Source: Hydrogenophaga sp.
Lineage (GTDB): Bacteria; Pseudomonadota; Gammaproteobacteria; Burkholderiales; Burkholderiaceae_C
NCBI GenBank assembly: GCA_016741995.1
Contig: JACVCO010000009.1
Coordinates: forward strand, 1-64,000
Reading direction: 5' to 3'
Length of the DNA: 64,000 bases
The first letter of the stretch is position 1. Every line of letters begins with the position of its first letter. Both the position numbers and the translations under genes were made by a program. This document shows, in pieces, positions 62,897 to 64,000 of the stretch. The notes below the pieces were generated by a model. It did no database searches. It was not told the DNA's origin and was given only the letters and a program-made list of their open reading frames with translations.

Positions 62897-63831
62897 GGGG
62901 CACCTGCCTGCGCGAAGGCCGTGTGAAGCGTCTGCATGGTCGGCCGCCACCGGGCCGAACCCGTGACGTGCCAGACGAGTTCGAGCGTGGTGACCAGCCG
63001 GCGCGGCTGGTTGGTGGAGAAGAGCAGGCGGCTGGGCCAGCGCGCCAGCGCATAGGCCAGTGCCAGGGCCCCGGTCGCTGCGGCCGGGTCGGTGCCGGCG
63101 GGCAAGAGGCTGGCCAGTTGCTCCTTGAGCCGGGCGTCCTGTTCCATCTGCTGCGCGATGGCCGGGGCAATGAACCGGAACGCCCCGTGCAGGATGTCGG
63201 TGGGCGCGGCGGGGGCGTCGTCGGTGCCGGGCGCGGGGCAGCGGTATTGCCGCACCGTGCCGAAGCGCACGAGCCGGGCCGCGGGTTCCCCGGTGGCGCT
63301 GCCATAGGCCCCCAGCTGGCCCTGGGCCACACAGCGGTCGAGCAGCGGCGTCAAGGGGGCCAGCGCGTCGTGCGCTTGTGCCTCGTGCAGCAGCAGGCCC
63401 TCCACCTGGTCGCGTTGCAACAGACGCCGGCTGGTGTCGAACGAGCGGGCGATGAAATCGGGGTGGAAATGGGCGGGCGCGGCGCGGTGGGCCATGCCCT
63501 TGAGCACGGCGGTGCGCAACCCGGGGATGTGGTTGGCCAGCGGCCTGACGAGGGCCCGCGCCGTCTGCATGAGGCCGGGCGATGCGGGGCGTGCCAGCCC
63601 GGCCTTGGTGAACACGGTGACGGGCTCCTGCCGCCCCTTGAGGGCCTCGCCCAGCACCGCTTCCGACATGCCCAGCCCATACGGGGGCGCGGTGTCGAAG
63701 TGGCGGATGCCGAGGTCCAGCGCGGCGTGCACCAGCCGCAGGGCGTTGGCCTTTTCGTGGCCACCCTTGAGGCGGCCGCAGCCAAAGCCCAGGCGTTGGG
63801 TGATGAGGTAGGCGTGGCTGTCCATCGTCAT
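62884..63831 (-). CDS. Aldo/keto reductase family protein
   Basis: RLGFGCGRLKGGHEKANALRLVHAALDLGIRHFDTAPPYGLGMSEAVLGEALKG. Confidence 0.9.
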   Translation of the reverse strand: MTMDSHAYLITQRLGFGCGRLKGGHEKANALRLVHAALDLGIRHFDTAPPYGLGMSEAVLGEALKGRQEPVTVFTKAGLARPASPGLMQTARALVRPLANHIPGLRTAVLKGMAHRAAPAHFHPDFIARSFDTSRRLLQRDQVEGLLLHEAQAHDALAPLTPLLDRCVAQGQLGAYGSATGEPAARLVRFGTVRQYRCPAPGTDDAPAAPTDILHGAFRFIAPAIAQQMEQDARLKEQLASLLPAGTDPAAATGALALAYALARWPSRLLFSTNQPRRLVTTLELVWHVTGSARWRPTMQTLHTAFAQAGAPCAN

Positions 63832-64000
63832 GCCCCGGCCGGTTCGCGGCACAGGTGATCGGCCAGCCGCGCCGTGAGCGCCATGGCGGTGAACGTGGGG
63901 TTGGCGTAGCTGGAGGTGCGGAACACCGCGGCACCGGCCACGTACAGGTTGGTGGTGCCGAACACGCGCAGGTTGTGGTCGACCACGCCGTCGCGCGGGT
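63828..64000 (-). CDS. GMC-family oxidoreductase, C-terminal fragment (5' end beyond window)
   Basis: My translation of minus frame: DPRDGVVDHNLRVFGTTNLYVAGAAVFRTSSYANPTFTAMALTARLADHL; ATGA overlap with AKR gene; not in ORF track because truncated. Confidence 0.8.
   Translation of the reverse strand, partial: PRDGVVDHNLRVFGTTNLYVAGAAVFRTSSYANPTFTAMALTARLADHLCREPAGA

Overview
High-GC chromosomal segment of a betaproteobacterium, probably Comamonadaceae/Hydrogenophaga-like by gene content (inference). About 57 protein-coding genes can be supported. No rRNA, tRNA, CRISPR or insertion sequence was recognised. Housekeeping genes include topB (5' truncated, with a C-terminal SWIB domain), recA-recX, argC, sucCD, moaC, purB, glnE, yhdP and mltA. 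Accessory or signalling blocks are: (1) an HscC-type Hsp70 with a membrane J-protein; (2) a CHASE2-Ser/Thr kinase / PP2C / FHA / class-II cyclic-nucleotide phosphodiesterase block directly upstream of a type IV pilin - PglL/TfpO-like oligosaccharyltransferase - TfpX/TfpZ cassette; the pilin has a near-canonical sigma54 promoter and upstream GACA-N5-TGTCGC dyads, one of which also precedes the kinase; (3) divergent TerC paralogues, one preceded by a recognisable yybP-ykoY (Mn2+) riboswitch; (4) an eight-gene lipid-modification/stress operon (FAD oxidoreductase, DUF1365, Cfa, chalcone-isomerase-like, MFS, DUF3833, SDR, NTF2-like) with no ECF sigma/anti-sigma pair next to it; (5) a tightly overlapping 14-gene exopolysaccharide locus at the right edge, ending in a J-domain membrane protein translationally coupled to the Wzc-type tyrosine kinase. 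The best candidates for something undescribed are the kinase/phosphatase/FHA/PDE-pilin regulatory unit with its shared dyad motif, and the EPS-locus J-domain protein. All calls come from reading the sequence; no database search was run.
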